Positions 26,041 to 36,272 of a DNA stretch of 64,000 nt are shown piece after piece. The translations under genes and the position numbers were made by a program. Position 1 is the first letter of the stretch; every line of letters begins with the position of its first letter. This stretch comes from Marinobacter sp. LQ44 (GTDB taxonomy: Bacteria > Pseudomonadota > Gammaproteobacteria > Pseudomonadales > Oleiphilaceae): the NCBI RefSeq assembly GCF_001447155.2, contig NZ_CP014754.1:3844001-3908000 (forward strand), in the 5' to 3' direction. The notes under the pieces are model-generated. The model searched no databases, was not told the DNA's origin, and was given only the letters and a program-made list of their open reading frames with translations.

Positions 26041-28674
26041 TTATTTTGCCAGCAAAGCTTTCAGCTCATAGAGCTGATTGAGGGCATCCCGTGGTGAAAG
26101 TCCATCAATGTCCAGTTTTTGCAAGGCGTTCTCTACAACGCTCGGCTCCGCGCTGGCAAACATATCGCCCTGAAACACCGATTCCACGGCAGCCGGTTGT
26201 TTAGCCGTTTTGGGGGCTGGTGATGGCGCTGCAGCGGTACCGCCTGTAGCTCCCTTGGACGGGCCGGCGCTGCCTTCCAGATGCGCGAGCTGCGCCTTGG
26301 CATTGCGAATCACATCCTGGGGCACGCCCGCCAGTTTGGCCACTTGAAGGCCATAACTCTGGCTGGCCGGGCCGTCGTGTACATTGTGCAGGAAAACGAT
26401 GGAGTCGTCGTGCTCGGTGGCCGTCAGGTGAACATTCACCGCATGTTCCAGGTCATCCGCCAGTTGGGTCAGTTCGAAGTAGTGGGTGGCGAACAGGGTG
26501 TAGCAGCGAATGTCCCTGGCCAGGTGCTCAGCCGTGGCCCAGGCCAGCGACAGGCCGTCAAAGGTACTGGTACCGCGGCCCACCTCATCCATCAGCACCA
26601 GGCTGTGCTCGGTGGCATTGTGCAGGATATTGGCGGTTTCGGTCATTTCCACCATAAACGTGGAGCGGCCGCCGGCAATGTCATCGGAAGAGCCCATGCG
26701 GGTGAATATCCGGTCTACCGGCCCCAGTACCGCCCGGTTAGCAGGTACAAAGCTGCCGGTGTATGCGAGCAGGGCTATCAACGCGGCCTGGCGCATGTAG
26801 GTGGACTTACCACCCATGTTCGGGCCGGTGATCACCAGCATGCGCCGCCTGGCGTCCATCAGCAGGTTGTTCGGCACGAAGGGCTCGTCCAGCAGTTGCT
26901 CTACCACCGGGTGGCGGCCCTCTTCCACATCAAAACCCGGCTGCTCGGTGAACTCCGGGGCGGTGAAACGCAGGCTGGTGGCCCGCTCGGCAAAGTTGCT
27001 GAGCACATCCAGTTCCGCCAGGGCCTGGGCGGCGTCCTGCAGCGGTGCCAACTGCTCGGCGACGGTTTCCAGTACGTCGTCATACAGGCCTTTTTCCCGG
27101 GCCAGGGCCCGGCTCTTGGCGCTCAGGGCCTTGTCTTCAAACTCTTTCAGTTCCGGCGTGATGAACCGCTCGGCGTTTTTCAGGGTCTGGCGGCGGATGT
27201 AGTCCACCGGCGCCTGGTCTGACTGGGCCCGGCTGATTTCGATGTAGTAACCGTGCACCCGGTTATAGCCCACTTTCAGGGTGGAAATGCCGGTGCGTTC
27301 GCGCTCGCGGGTTTCCACATCCAGCAGATACTGGCCAGCGTTCTCGCTGATGTTGCGTAGCTCGTCCAACTCTTCATCAAAGCCTTCGCGAATTACACCG
27401 CCATCCCGGATCACCACGGGCGGGTTCTCGATAATGGCCCGCTCGAGCAGGTCAGCCAGCTCCGGGTATTCGCCAATAACCGTGGCCAGCTTCACCAGGT
27501 GATGTGAGTTAACGGGCTTCAGGGCCTCCTGCAGCCCCGGTAAGGTCTGGAACGCATCCCGCAGGCGTGCGAGGTCCCGGGGACGGGCGGAGCGCAGCGC
27601 GACTCGGGCCAGAATCCGCTCGATATCACCCACCTGCTTGAGCAGATCGTGGACTGGCTCGTAATGGAAGCCGTCGAGCAAAGCCGACACCGCCTGCTGG
27701 CGCTGGCGCACAACCTCCACATTCCTGAGCGGCCGGTTCAGCCAGCGGCGCAGCTCACGGGCGCCCATGGCCGTGGCCGTGCGGTCCATTACCCAGGCCA
27801 GGGTGTACTGCTGGCCACCCATCAGGTTGGTGTCTATTTCCAGGTTGCGGCGGCTGGCGGCATCCAGGATCACCGCATCTTCCCGACGCTCGCGGGTCAG
27901 TTTGCGGATGTGGGGCAGGGCGGTACGCTGGGTTTCGCGGGCGTACTGCAGCAGGCAGCCGGCGGCACAGATAGCCAGGTGCAGGTCTTCACAGCCAAAA
28001 CCGGTCAGGTCTTTGACCTGTAGCTGTTGGGTAATCACCCGCCGGGCGGAGTCCATCTCGAACAGCCAGGGACCCTGGCGACGAACCCCGGTAAAACCTT
28101 CCAGCAACTCGCCGTAGGGGAAGTCTTCACTGATCAGAACTTCTGCCGGCCGCAGGCGCTGAAGTTCCCCCTGCAGGGCTTCCAGGCTCTCCAGCTCTGC
28201 CACCGAAAACCGGCCGCTGGAGATGTCCAGCGAAGCGAACCCGAACTGTTCCTTATAGCTGAAAATCGACACCAGCAAGTTATCCCGCCGGTCTTCCAGA
28301 AACGCCTCATCGCTCAGGGTGCCCGGTGTAACCACGCGCACCACCTGACGATCAACCGGCCCTTTACTGGTGGCCGGGTCGCCAATCTGCTCTGCAATGG
28401 CGATGGATTGACCTGCGCGCACCATGCGGGCAATGTAGCCCTCAGCCGCGTGGAAAGGCACGCCCGCCATCGGGATGGGGTTGCCCCCGGACTGGCCGCG
28501 GGCAGTCAGCGTAATATCCAGAAGTTCCGCTGCTTTCTTGGCGTCGTCGTAAAACAGCTCATAGAAATCACCCATGCGATAAAACACCAGCTCGTTCGGG
28601 TGTTCCCGCTTGATCTTCAGGTACTGCTGCATCATCGGGGTGTGCTTGGAAAGATCGGTCTGGGCTACTGACAT
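26041..28674 (-). CDS. mutS: DNA mismatch repair ATPase MutS
   Basis: MutS recognises mismatches and starts repair with MutL. The mismatch-binding domain with its Phe-x-Glu element is visible ([25 protein letters not shown]), as are the clamp and lever helices, and the ABC-type ATPase with Walker A ([16 protein letters not shown]), Walker B ([22 protein letters not shown]) and FATHYFELT. The C-terminal tail ([24 protein letters not shown], then [22 protein letters not shown]) fits the MutS beta-clamp and tetramer region. ATG 28674 ([19 protein letters not shown]) gives 877 residues; a frame extension to 28893 is not family-like and overlaps pncC. It is divergent from pncC across 103 bases. 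Confidence 0.97.
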   Translation of the reverse strand: MSVAQTDLSKHTPMMQQYLKIKREHPNELVFYRMGDFYELFYDDAKKAAELLDITLTARGQSGGNPIPMAGVPFHAAEGYIARMVRAGQSIAIAEQIGDPATSKGPVDRQVVRVVTPGTLSDEAFLEDRRDNLLVSIFSYKEQFGFASLDISSGRFSVAELESLEALQGELQRLRPAEVLISEDFPYGELLEGFTGVRRQGPWLFEMDSARRVITQQLQVKDLTGFGCEDLHLAICAAGCLLQYARETQRTALPHIRKLTRERREDAVILDAASRRNLEIDTNLMGGQQYTLAWVMDRTATAMGARELRRWLNRPLRNVEVVRQRQQAVSALLDGFHYEPVHDLLKQVGDIERILARVALRSARPRDLARLRDAFQTLPGLQEALKPVNSHHLVKLATVIGEYPELADLLERAIIENPPVVIRDGGVIREGFDEELDELRNISENAGQYLLDVETRERERTGISTLKVGYNRVHGYYIEISRAQSDQAPVDYIRRQTLKNAERFITPELKEFEDKALSAKSRALAREKGLYDDVLETVAEQLAPLQDAAQALAELDVLSNFAERATSLRFTAPEFTEQPGFDVEEGRHPVVEQLLDEPFVPNNLLMDARRRMLVITGPNMGGKSTYMRQAALIALLAYTGSFVPANRAVLGPVDRIFTRMGSSDDIAGGRSTFMVEMTETANILHNATEHSLVLMDEVGRGTSTFDGLSLAWATAEHLARDIRCYTLFATHYFELTQLADDLEHAVNVHLTATEHDDSIVFLHNVHDGPASQSYGLQVAKLAGVPQDVIRNAKAQLAHLEGSAGPSKGATGGTAAAPSPAPKTAKQPAAVESVFQGDMFASAEPSVVENALQKLDIDGLSPRDALNQLYELKALLAK

Positions 28675-28777
28675 GGGTTTGTCCGGTTGATCGTACTTTT
28701 GGGTGAAAGCGGGGATTGTAAGAAAATAATGCCCGTGATGAAACGAAGGGTTTGGCAACAGACACAGGGAGATTGTT

Positions 28778-29278
28778 ATGCAGGCCTCTGACCAACAACT
28801 GGAGAGTGCTGGAAACACGCTGGGTGAGTGGCTCGCCGAGCACGGTAAAACCATCGCCACCGCAGAAAGCTGTACCGGCGGCTGGGTGGCCAAAGTGCTG
28901 ACTGACCGGGCGGGGTCGTCTGCGTACCTGATGGCCGGACTGGTGACCTACAGCAACGAGGCGAAACAGGCCATTCTGGGGGTTGAAGAATCGGTACTCG
29001 CCGAACATGGCGCGGTGAGCGAGCCAGTGGTTCGCCAGATGGTCGCCGGTGCCATCCGCGCTGCGGATGTGGACATAGCCGTGGCCATCAGCGGCATTGC
29101 CGGCCCGGGTGGCGGCAGTGATGAAAAGCCCGTAGGCACCGTATGGTTTGCCTGGGGCACCGGCCCGGACCGCATCGAAACCAGCATGCAGTGCTTTGAC
29201 GGCGACCGGGATCAGGTGCGACGCAAGTCGGTTTTGTATGTTCTGCAAGGGGTTACGGAGTTTCTGAAAACACTGTGA
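28778..29278 (+). CDS. pncC: Nicotinamide-nucleotide amidohydrolase PncC (CinA C-terminal domain)
   Basis: 166-residue stand-alone CinA C-terminal domain: [45 protein letters not shown] at residues 27-70, and [30 protein letters not shown] at about 107-135. PncC deamidates nicotinamide mononucleotide to nicotinate mononucleotide, recycling the NMN produced by NAD-dependent DNA ligase. AGGGA lies 8 bases before the ATG. It lies between mutS and recA, the usual place in pseudomonads and relatives. recA follows after 163 bases with its own LexA-regulated promoter. Confidence 0.93.
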   Translation: MQASDQQLESAGNTLGEWLAEHGKTIATAESCTGGWVAKVLTDRAGSSAYLMAGLVTYSNEAKQAILGVEESVLAEHGAVSEPVVRQMVAGAIRAADVDIAVAISGIAGPGGGSDEKPVGTVWFAWGTGPDRIETSMQCFDGDRDQVRRKSVLYVLQGVTEFLKTL

Positions 29279-29329
29279 CGTTTTTCACCCGGGCAGGGGT
29301 TGGTCTCAGCGAAGGCTTATGTTTTAATA

Positions 29330-29345
29330 CTGTTCAAATATACAG
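29330..29345. promoter_or_regulatory. LexA (SOS) box upstream of recA
   Basis: CTGTTCAAATATACAG matches the CTG-N10-CAG gammaproteobacterial LexA consensus exactly at both triplets with an AT-rich centre. It lies 96 bases before the recA ATG, where SOS control of recA is expected. No other match was noticed nearby. Confidence 0.88.
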
Positions 29346-29441
29346 GAAAACACTGGATGCCTCCGGTGTCATCGCTTTGAATTTCGCTGCTGTTGGCCCA
29401 ATCGCGGCTCAGCGGCCCCGGAAAATGAGGGTCAGGTACCA

Positions 29442-30485
29442 ATGGAAGACAATCGCAAGAAAGCACTCAGCGCAGCACTCGGCCAGATTGAGCGCCAGTT
29501 CGGCAAAGGTGCCGTGATGAAAATGGGCGACCAGCCCCGTGAAGCCATTCCTGCGGTATCCACCGGTTCCCTCGGGCTGGACGTCGCCCTGGGTATTGGC
29601 GGTCTGCCTTACGGCCGGATCGTTGAAATCTACGGCCCGGAAAGCTCCGGTAAAACCACACTGACCCTTCAGGTGATTGCGGAAGCCCAAAAGGCCGGAA
29701 AAACCTGCGCCTTCATTGACGCCGAGCACGCGCTCGACCCCATTTACGCGGAAAAGCTGGGCGTAAACGTAGACGACCTGCTGGTGTCCCAGCCAGACAC
29801 CGGCGAACAGGCCCTGGAAATCGCCGACATGCTGGTGCGCTCCAACGCCATTGACGTGATCATCGTCGACTCCGTTGCCGCACTGACACCGAAAGCCGAA
29901 ATCGAAGGCGAGATGGGCGACAGCCACGTAGGCCTCCAGGCCCGCCTGATGTCCCAGGCCCTGCGTAAACTGACCGGTAACGTCAAACACGCCAACTGCC
30001 TGATGGTCTTCATCAACCAGATCCGTATGAAAATCGGCGTCATGTTCGGCAGCCCGGAAACCACCACCGGCGGTAACGCCCTGAAATTCTACTCCTCCGT
30101 ACGCCTGGACATCCGCCGCATCGGTGCTGTCAAAGAGGGCGACGAAGTGGTCGGTAACGAAACCCGCGTAAAAGTCGTCAAGAACAAGGTATCTCCGCCC
30201 TTCAAACAGGCCGAGTTCCAGATCATGTACGGCAAGGGCATCTACCACATGGCCGAAGTGCTGGACATGGGCGTTAAAGAAGGCTTCGTCGACAAATCCG
30301 GCGCCTGGTACGCCTACAACGGCGACAAAATCGGCCAGGGCAAAGCCAACGCCTGCAAGTTCCTGGAAGAGAACATCGACATCGCCAACGAAATCGAAGC
30401 CAAGGTTCGCGACAAGCTGATGCCCAAGCCGGTGAAGAAAGAGGCGGCAGAAGCGCCCGCGGAAGCGAACGGTGAATTGCTCTAA
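29442..30485 (+). CDS. recA: Recombinase RecA
   Basis: RecA forms the nucleoprotein filament for strand exchange and triggers LexA self-cleavage. Motifs: Walker [11 protein letters not shown] near residue 67, [22 protein letters not shown] (Walker B and loop L1), [45 protein letters not shown] (loop L2), and the acidic/proline-rich C-terminus ([19 protein letters not shown]). 347 residues, full length. It has a LexA box upstream. The gene recX, normally next in relatives, is not downstream; a flavodoxin-like gene follows instead. Confidence 0.98.
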   Translation: MEDNRKKALSAALGQIERQFGKGAVMKMGDQPREAIPAVSTGSLGLDVALGIGGLPYGRIVEIYGPESSGKTTLTLQVIAEAQKAGKTCAFIDAEHALDPIYAEKLGVNVDDLLVSQPDTGEQALEIADMLVRSNAIDVIIVDSVAALTPKAEIEGEMGDSHVGLQARLMSQALRKLTGNVKHANCLMVFINQIRMKIGVMFGSPETTTGGNALKFYSSVRLDIRRIGAVKEGDEVVGNETRVKVVKNKVSPPFKQAEFQIMYGKGIYHMAEVLDMGVKEGFVDKSGAWYAYNGDKIGQGKANACKFLEENIDIANEIEAKVRDKLMPKPVKKEAAEAPAEANGELL

Positions 30486-30507
30486 GTAGGAACCTGGGAG
30501 GCGTTAC

Positions 30508-30969
30508 ATGAAGCGACTGTTGATCGTAGCCCATGCACCGTCTCCCAATACCCTGAGGTTACGGGAGGCCATTGAAAAAGGCGCCCGTAACCCGGAAATC
30601 GAGTCGGTGGAGGTGGTGGTTAAAGCGCCGCTGGAAGCCGGCCCCGAAGACATCCTCGCCTGCGATGCCATCATCCTCGGCACCACCGAAAATCTCGGCT
30701 ACATGTCCGGCGCCCTCAAAGACTTCTTTGACCGAAGCTACTACCCCTGCCTCGAGAAAACCCAGGGCCTGCCCTTTGCCTACTACATCCGCGCCGGCCA
30801 CGACGGCACCGGCACCCGCCGCGCCATCGACAGCATCACCACCGGATTACGCTGGAAACGCATACAGGAGCCATTGCTGTGCAGGGGAGATTACAGGGAT
30901 GAATTCGAGCAACAGTGCGAGGAACTGGGCATGTACGTGGCGGCCAGCCTGGATGCTGGCCTGATCTGA
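30508..30969 (+). CDS. Flavodoxin-like / NAD(P)H-dependent oxidoreductase family protein
   Basis: 153-residue protein with a flavodoxin fold: MKRLLIVAHAPSPNTLRLREAIEKGA gives the first strand and phosphate-binding loop, LACDAIILGTTENLGYMSGALKDFFDRSYY is the second FMN-contact segment, and GLPFAYYIRAGHDGTGTRRAIDSI the third. It probably binds FMN; the electron partner is unknown. It starts 22 bases after recA with CTGGGAGG as ribosome site, in the place usually taken by recX, and may be co-transcribed with recA. Its stop codon abuts that of the convergent PilZ gene with no base between them. Confidence 0.78.
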   Translation: MKRLLIVAHAPSPNTLRLREAIEKGARNPEIESVEVVVKAPLEAGPEDILACDAIILGTTENLGYMSGALKDFFDRSYYPCLEKTQGLPFAYYIRAGHDGTGTRRAIDSITTGLRWKRIQEPLLCRGDYRDEFEQQCEELGMYVAASLDAGLI

Positions 30970-31359
30970 TTAACTGGCGAACCGGTTGTAAAAGCCCTCA
31001 ATCCGGGAAAGCGCATTGTCGATCGCTCTTGAGTAGCCTTTCTTGTCTAGACAATAGCTAAACTGCAGACTCACACGGAAGCCCGTCTGAAACGGCTGGC
31101 ACGACACCACTCGGGCATCAATGCGCGACTCGCTGATGTATTTACCCTCAATATCCAGGAACAAATGGGCCCCGGAGTCTACCGGCCGAGGGCACAGCAC
31201 CGCCATACCGTAACGATTGAGATCCAGGCAGGTTACCGCCACTGGCTGCTTCCCGCGACCAAAGAACGCCCTCTCACGGAGTTGCACCCTGAGACACGAC
31301 GCCGAAAAACGATCCTTGATGCGGCGATCTGCGGAATAATTCGTCATTGCTTTGACCAT
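30970..31359 (-). CDS. PilZ-domain protein (probable c-di-GMP effector)
   Basis: A PilZ domain is visible: the N-terminal arginine motif RRIKDRFSAS (R-x3-R) and, after a gap, LDLNRYGMAV in place of the usual DxSxxG, so serine is replaced by asparagine. A strand-rich core follows (HLFLDIEGKYISESRIDARVVSCQPFQTGFRVSLQFSYC) and then a C-terminal helix. PilZ domains bind cyclic di-GMP and control motility, polysaccharide or virulence; the altered motif leaves binding uncertain. I chose the ATG at 31359; ATG 31347 is equally likely. The frame is open to 31530, but that part is not PilZ-like. The gene is divergent from the Lon-like protease gene. Confidence 0.72.
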   Translation of the reverse strand: MVKAMTNYSADRRIKDRFSASCLRVQLRERAFFGRGKQPVAVTCLDLNRYGMAVLCPRPVDSGAHLFLDIEGKYISESRIDARVVSCQPFQTGFRVSLQFSYCLDKKGYSRAIDNALSRIEGFYNRFAS

Positions 31360-31538
31360 CACCCGTATTGTACTTGTTGTATCCGGAATCCGTCCGGGCA
31401 TGGAAGTGTAGTAATCGACGGCCTGCCTGAAAAATGACCAAGGGGGAATTTGTGACCCGGTTGGCATATTGTCACGAATCCGGCATCTTCCGATAAATGC
31501 GGCGCGGATAGGCGACAGCTTGAAGCTCAAACACTACA

Positions 31539-33995
31539 ATGCGAGCGACAGTTACTACTCAAAACCGAACTCAACGGGAAGCGAACTTGAAGTCATTGCC
31601 CTTGCATCAGCTCTACAAAGCCTGCGTTCTTAAAGATCTGCCATTCAAAACCACCCGGCAACTGGAGCCGCTGGCTGAGATTGTTGGCCAGAACCGCGCT
31701 CAGGAAGCGGTTCGTTTTGCGCTCGCCATGCCCCACGGTGGTTATAACGTGTATGCGGTAGGTCGCAATGGCTTGGGTAAGCGCACCATGATGCTCCGGT
31801 ACCTTGAACACCACATCGATACCGAACAGCAGAGCCACGACTGGTGTTACGTGGCCAACTTCGATGAGCCGCGTAACCCGCGGTTGCTGCAACTGCCGGC
31901 AGGGATGGGCACCCAGCTCAAACAGGACATGGACAAGCTGATGTCGAGGTTGGTGAAGGTGATTCCCCAAACGTTTGACAGTGACAGTTTCCTGGAGCGC
32001 TCCGAGCACCTCAAGAACGAGTACGGCAAAAAGCAGGAAGATGAGCTCGAGAAAGTGGCCAAGCAGGCCCGGCGCAAGAAAGTCAGCCTCACGGTAACCA
32101 CACCGGGTGGCTATCGGCTGGTTGCCATGAATGGTGATGAGCCCCACACCGTGGAGAGCTTCCAGGCGCTGACCGATGAGCAGCGCGACAAGTTTGAAGA
32201 CACCATCAACGCCCTTGAAAAGAAACTCCGCCAGGCCCTTCGCAAACTGGCCGATTGGGAGCAGGAGTACGCCGAGAAGCAACAGGCATTGAACCAGGAA
32301 ACCCTCGAAGGCATCTCGGGCCACCAGATTGATGAGTTGGTCAAGCGCTACAATGACCAGCCAGACGTGGTTGCCTATCTTGAGGCCGTTCGCAAAGACC
32401 TGGTCGACAACCTGGATATCTTCCTTGAGGACGACGAAGAGCAGGCGGCGATCGCCTACGCCTCACTGGACAAGAAAACGCCCCGGCGCTACGTGATCAA
32501 TGTACTGGTGCACCAGAAAACCAATGAGGTGCCGGTGGTGGTGGAAGACAATCCCACCTACCACAATCTGTTCGGGTACGTGGAGAACGTTACATTCAAA
32601 GGTACCGTGTTCACCGACTTCTCCCTGATTCGCCCGGGCAGCCTGCACAAGGCCAACGGCGGTTACCTGCTGATGGATGCCATCAAGGTGCTGGAGCAGC
32701 CTTTCGTCTGGGATGGTTTGAAGCGCGCCCTGCGCTCCCGCACCCTGCAGATCAATTCCCTGGAGCGGGAGCTGACGCTTTCAGGGACCATTTCCATTGA
32801 GCCGGAAGCGGTACCTCTGGATGTTAAAATTGTGCTGTTTGGTGATCGCGAAACCTGGATGCTGCTGCAGGAATACGATTCCGAGTTTGCTGAGCTGTTC
32901 CGGGTGACCGCCGATTTCGAAAACGAGATGTACCGTACTGAGGAAAGCCAGCTTCTGTATGCCAAGTTCATTGCGAGTCTGGTGGTGGAGAAGAAGCTGC
33001 TGCACTGCACCAATAAAGCGGTGGCCCGTATAATCGAGCACAGCGCGCGCATGGCCGAACATCAGAACAGGCTCTCGCTGCATGCAGCGGACATCGCCAA
33101 CCTTTTAAGGGAATCCGATTTCTGGGCCCGACAGGCGGGTGCCAAACTGATCTCTGAAGTGCACGTTGAGCGCGCGCTGGAGAGTGCCCGTTACCGTAGC
33201 AGCCGTATCCGGGATCATTTTTACGATTCGGTTCGGGACGGCTCCACCCTGGTGACCACAACCGGCACCTGCGTCGGTCAGGTGAATGCCTTGTCGGTGC
33301 TGTCGACCGGCGGTTTCGAGTTTGGTCTTTCCAACCGGGTAACGGCGACCTGCTACTATGGTGATGGCGGTGTCATGGACATCGAGCGGGACGTGAAGCT
33401 GGGTGGCAATATCCATTCCAAGGGCGTGATGATTCTCAGCTCCTGGCTGGCCTCCCATTTTGCGGTGAACGACCCGATGCACCTGTCGGCCAGTCTGACC
33501 TTCGAGCAGAACTACGGCGAAGTGGACGGTGACAGCGCCTCCCTGGCCGAGCTGTGCGCGTTGATCTCTGCACTGTCTGGTATTCCGGTGCGGCAGGATC
33601 TTGCGATTACCGGCTCGGTGAACCAGTTTGGCGAGGTGCAGCCGATCGGCGGCGTCAACGAAAAGGTCGAAGGCTTTTACGCCACCTGTGAGCTGAAAGG
33701 CGGCCTGACCGGCTCCCAGGGAGTGATTATTCCGGTCACCAACGTGCAGAACCTGATGCTGGACAGCGAAGTGGTCAAGGCATCCAAAGCGGGCAAATTT
33801 GCCGTATACCCGGTTGCCCGTGTGGAGGAGGCCATTACACTGTTGCTTGGCAAACCGGCGGGCAAGGCCGATGACAAAGGCAGGTACCCCAAGCAAAGCG
33901 TTTTTGGCATTATCCAGCAACGGCTCGAGAAAATGCGGGAACATGAACGGCAGGAACATGCCAGGGACGATCACAAAGATCCGTCCATCCACTGA
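31539..33995 (+). CDS. Lon-related ATP-dependent protease (LonB-like, AAA_32)
   Basis: 818-residue AAA+ protease of the putative Lon-related group, distinct from housekeeping Lon. N-terminal ATP-binding part with Walker A GRNGLGKRTMM near residue 80, a coiled-coil insertion (about 150-270), then FTDFSLIRPGSLHKANGGYLLMDAIKVL with Walker-B/sensor character. The C-terminal Lon protease domain has the catalytic serine in EVDGDSASLAELCALISALSG and the lysine in GEVQPIGGVNEKVEGFYATC. ATG 31539 has no clear ribosome site. TTG 31587, with GGGAAG about 6 bases before it, starts closer to the family's LKSLPLHQLYKAC and may be the true start. A two-component regulator gene follows 38 bases downstream. 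Confidence 0.88.
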   Translation: MRATVTTQNRTQREANLKSLPLHQLYKACVLKDLPFKTTRQLEPLAEIVGQNRAQEAVRFALAMPHGGYNVYAVGRNGLGKRTMMLRYLEHHIDTEQQSHDWCYVANFDEPRNPRLLQLPAGMGTQLKQDMDKLMSRLVKVIPQTFDSDSFLERSEHLKNEYGKKQEDELEKVAKQARRKKVSLTVTTPGGYRLVAMNGDEPHTVESFQALTDEQRDKFEDTINALEKKLRQALRKLADWEQEYAEKQQALNQETLEGISGHQIDELVKRYNDQPDVVAYLEAVRKDLVDNLDIFLEDDEEQAAIAYASLDKKTPRRYVINVLVHQKTNEVPVVVEDNPTYHNLFGYVENVTFKGTVFTDFSLIRPGSLHKANGGYLLMDAIKVLEQPFVWDGLKRALRSRTLQINSLERELTLSGTISIEPEAVPLDVKIVLFGDRETWMLLQEYDSEFAELFRVTADFENEMYRTEESQLLYAKFIASLVVEKKLLHCTNKAVARIIEHSARMAEHQNRLSLHAADIANLLRESDFWARQAGAKLISEVHVERALESARYRSSRIRDHFYDSVRDGSTLVTTTGTCVGQVNALSVLSTGGFEFGLSNRVTATCYYGDGGVMDIERDVKLGGNIHSKGVMILSSWLASHFAVNDPMHLSASLTFEQNYGEVDGDSASLAELCALISALSGIPVRQDLAITGSVNQFGEVQPIGGVNEKVEGFYATCELKGGLTGSQGVIIPVTNVQNLMLDSEVVKASKAGKFAVYPVARVEEAITLLLGKPAGKADDKGRYPKQSVFGIIQQRLEKMREHERQEHARDDHKDPSIH

Positions 33996-34033
33996 CCGGC
34001 TCCATAATAAAACGGACAGGAGAAAACAGATCC

Positions 34034-34654
34034 ATGACTGATATCCAGCAGACTGTGTATGTGGTAGAGGACGACGAGGCCGTCCGCGATTCACTGGAAT
34101 TGTTGCTGAAATCCGATGGCAAGCCGGTGAAAACCTATGAAAGCGCCGGCTCTTTTCTGGCAGATTATTCCGACCAGATGGCCGGCTGCATTGTGCTGGA
34201 TATCCGTATGCCGGGTATGGACGGCATGGAACTGCAGAAAAAACTCAACGACAAGCATTCAATCCTGCCGATTATCTTCGTGACGGGGCATGGCGACGTT
34301 CCCATGGCCGTCGATGCCATGAAGGAAGGTGCCGTCGACTTTATCCAGAAGCCCTATCGTGAAGAGGCGTTGCTGGAGAAGATCGAGGCGGCGCTGGAGC
34401 AGGATCGTGAGCAGCGGAAATCCCTGGATGAGCGCCAGGAGATTGTTCGCCGTATCAAGAGCCTGACCCCCCGCGAGCGTGAAATCATGGATCGGATGAT
34501 TGCGGGCCAGGCCAATAAGGTGATCGCCATCGAGCTTGAGATCAGCCAGCGCACCGTTGAGATTCACCGGTCCCGTGTGATGCACAAGATGGGCACCCAT
34601 TCATTGGCACATCTGGTGCGTATGGTTCTGTCCGTAAAGGAACTTATCGACTAG
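34034..34654 (+). CDS. FixJ-family response regulator (REC-LuxR)
   Basis: 206 residues: receiver domain with VYVVEDDEAV, phosphoacceptor Asp56 in CIVLDIRMPGMDG, VTGHGDVPMAVDAMKEGAVDFIQKPYREE, then a LuxR helix-turn-helix (LTPREREIMDRMIAGQANKVIAIELEISQRTVEIHRSRVMHKMG). It is closely similar in design to the 15650-16306 regulator and to TodT/FixJ/DctR-type regulators. ACAGGAGAA lies 10-15 bases before the ATG. The hybrid kinase gene starts 51 bases downstream, so the two probably form one system. The target is unknown; neighbours are a Lon-like protease and a MaoC hydratase. Confidence 0.9.
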   Translation: MTDIQQTVYVVEDDEAVRDSLELLLKSDGKPVKTYESAGSFLADYSDQMAGCIVLDIRMPGMDGMELQKKLNDKHSILPIIFVTGHGDVPMAVDAMKEGAVDFIQKPYREEALLEKIEAALEQDREQRKSLDERQEIVRRIKSLTPREREIMDRMIAGQANKVIAIELEISQRTVEIHRSRVMHKMGTHSLAHLVRMVLSVKELID

Positions 34655-34705
34655 GTCTGTCGGTGTCGTCATCATACAACGACGTTTTTAACCGGCCATG
34701 TTTCT

Positions 34706-36271
34706 ATGACTGAAGTTGTCAGTGAGAACTCCGAGGTGACGGTTCTGCTGGTTGATGACAATCCGCAGAACCTGAAAGTCCTGTACGAGACCCTGAAAGA
34801 CAAAGGTTACCGGCTTCTGATCGCCAACGAAGGCGAGAAAGCGCTGGACCTTGCCCACCGCCATCATCCGGAAGTGATTCTGCTGGATATCATGATGCCG
34901 GAAATGGACGGCTATGAGGTGTGTGAGCGCCTGAAAGCCGATCCGGAAACATCAGATTGCGCCGTTGTATTCCTGTCAGCCCTGGACGACCTGCAGGCCA
35001 AGGTGAAAGGCTTCAGCCTGGGTGGTGCCGACTACATCTCCAAGCCGTTCCAGTCTCTGGAAGTGATTGCAAGGGTTAAAACCCACGCCCAGGTGATTCG
35101 CCTCGAGCGGGAACTCCAGGCCCGGAACCGCGAGCTGCAGAGCGATCAGGCGCGGATTCTGAACTCCATCAGCGAGGGCATCTACGGCCTGGACGAGAAT
35201 GGCATCATCGAATTTGCCAATCCCGCAGCCGCCATGATTATGGGGTGCCCGGCGGAAGACCTGATCGGTAAGAGTTTTTTCGAACTGCACTTTTCGACAG
35301 CAGCGGAGTGCCAGGACAGCCTGCCGGTGATGGCCACCTGCCGGCAAGGTGTGGCGGAAAACCAGCGTGATATCCGGCTGTTGCGACCTGATGGCAGTGG
35401 CTTCCCCGCGGAGTATCGTTCCACCCCCAAACTGGATGACGGCGAGTTGCATGGCGCGGTGGTTGTGTTTAGGGACATTACCGTGGAACTGGACAACGAA
35501 CTGGCCCTGGAGGAAGCGAGGGCCCTGGTTCAGGAACAGCGGGATCAACTGGCCCACACATCACGCCTGACCACCATGGGTGAGATGGCCGCAGGGTTTG
35601 CCCACGAGGTCAACCAACCGCTGACCGCTATCACCAATTATGCCCGGGTGTCCAAGCGCATGATGGCCAAGGAGCAACCAGACCTTGTGTTGCTTCAGGA
35701 AACCCTCGACAAGATCGAAGCACAGTCGCACCGCGCCAGCGAGATCATTCGCCGCATCCGCCGATTCATGAAGAAGCCCGCCACCGGTAAAGAAGTGCTG
35801 TCTGTTCCGGTGCTGCTTGAGGATACCCGGCAGTTTGCGGAAGTGGATATGAGGAACAACGAGGGCGGTATTGATGTCCGCGTTGAAGATAACCTGCCAG
35901 ACGTACTGGCGGACCCGATTCAGGTGCAGCAGGTTGCCCTTAACCTGATCCGTAATGCCCTTGAAGCCACTCGCAGTGCTGATTCATCCACGCCTGTGGA
36001 AGTCAGTGCCCGCCGGTGCGGTGACCAATGTGTGCGCATTCAGGTGCTCGATCACGGGGTGGGTGTGCCGGAGGATGCCGAGGAAAAGCTGTTTCATCCC
36101 TTCTACACCACCAAGGATGAAGGCATGGGCATTGGCCTGGCCACCTGCCGGTCCCTGATTCAGGCCCAGGGTGGCGACATTGGCTATGAGCGTCCGGAAG
36201 AGGGTGGCGCCTGTTTTTACTTTACGCTGCCTGTTGCCAATGCTGAGGGGCAGCCCTGCGCCGCAGATTGA
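34706..36271 (+). CDS. Response regulator-PAS-histidine kinase fusion
   Basis: 521 residues, soluble. Order: receiver domain (10-130, phosphoacceptor Asp61 in VILLDIMMPEMDGYEVC and KPFQSLEVIARV), a coiled-coil linker (LERELQARNRELQSDQARIL), a PAS domain (150-262: SISEGIYGLDENGIIEFANPAAAMIMGCPAEDLIG), a HisKA domain with H-box GEMAAGFAHEVNQPLTAITNYARV near residue 297, and a HATPase_c domain with VLDHGVGVPEDAEEKLFHPFYTTKDEGMGIGLATCRSLIQAQGG. The receiver-first design means the kinase takes an input phosphate as well as a PAS signal. It is encoded directly after a FixJ-type regulator, its likely output. The signal is unknown. A symmetric hairpin follows the stop. Confidence 0.9.
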   Translation: MTEVVSENSEVTVLLVDDNPQNLKVLYETLKDKGYRLLIANEGEKALDLAHRHHPEVILLDIMMPEMDGYEVCERLKADPETSDCAVVFLSALDDLQAKVKGFSLGGADYISKPFQSLEVIARVKTHAQVIRLERELQARNRELQSDQARILNSISEGIYGLDENGIIEFANPAAAMIMGCPAEDLIGKSFFELHFSTAAECQDSLPVMATCRQGVAENQRDIRLLRPDGSGFPAEYRSTPKLDDGELHGAVVVFRDITVELDNELALEEARALVQEQRDQLAHTSRLTTMGEMAAGFAHEVNQPLTAITNYARVSKRMMAKEQPDLVLLQETLDKIEAQSHRASEIIRRIRRFMKKPATGKEVLSVPVLLEDTRQFAEVDMRNNEGGIDVRVEDNLPDVLADPIQVQQVALNLIRNALEATRSADSSTPVEVSARRCGDQCVRIQVLDHGVGVPEDAEEKLFHPFYTTKDEGMGIGLATCRSLIQAQGGDIGYERPEEGGACFYFTLPVANAEGQPCAAD

Positions 36272-36272
36272 G

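Noticed and set aside
28675..28893. Upstream extension of the mutS frame
   Set aside because: The extra 73 residues are not MutS-like and overlap pncC; ATG 28674 starts the conserved N-terminus.
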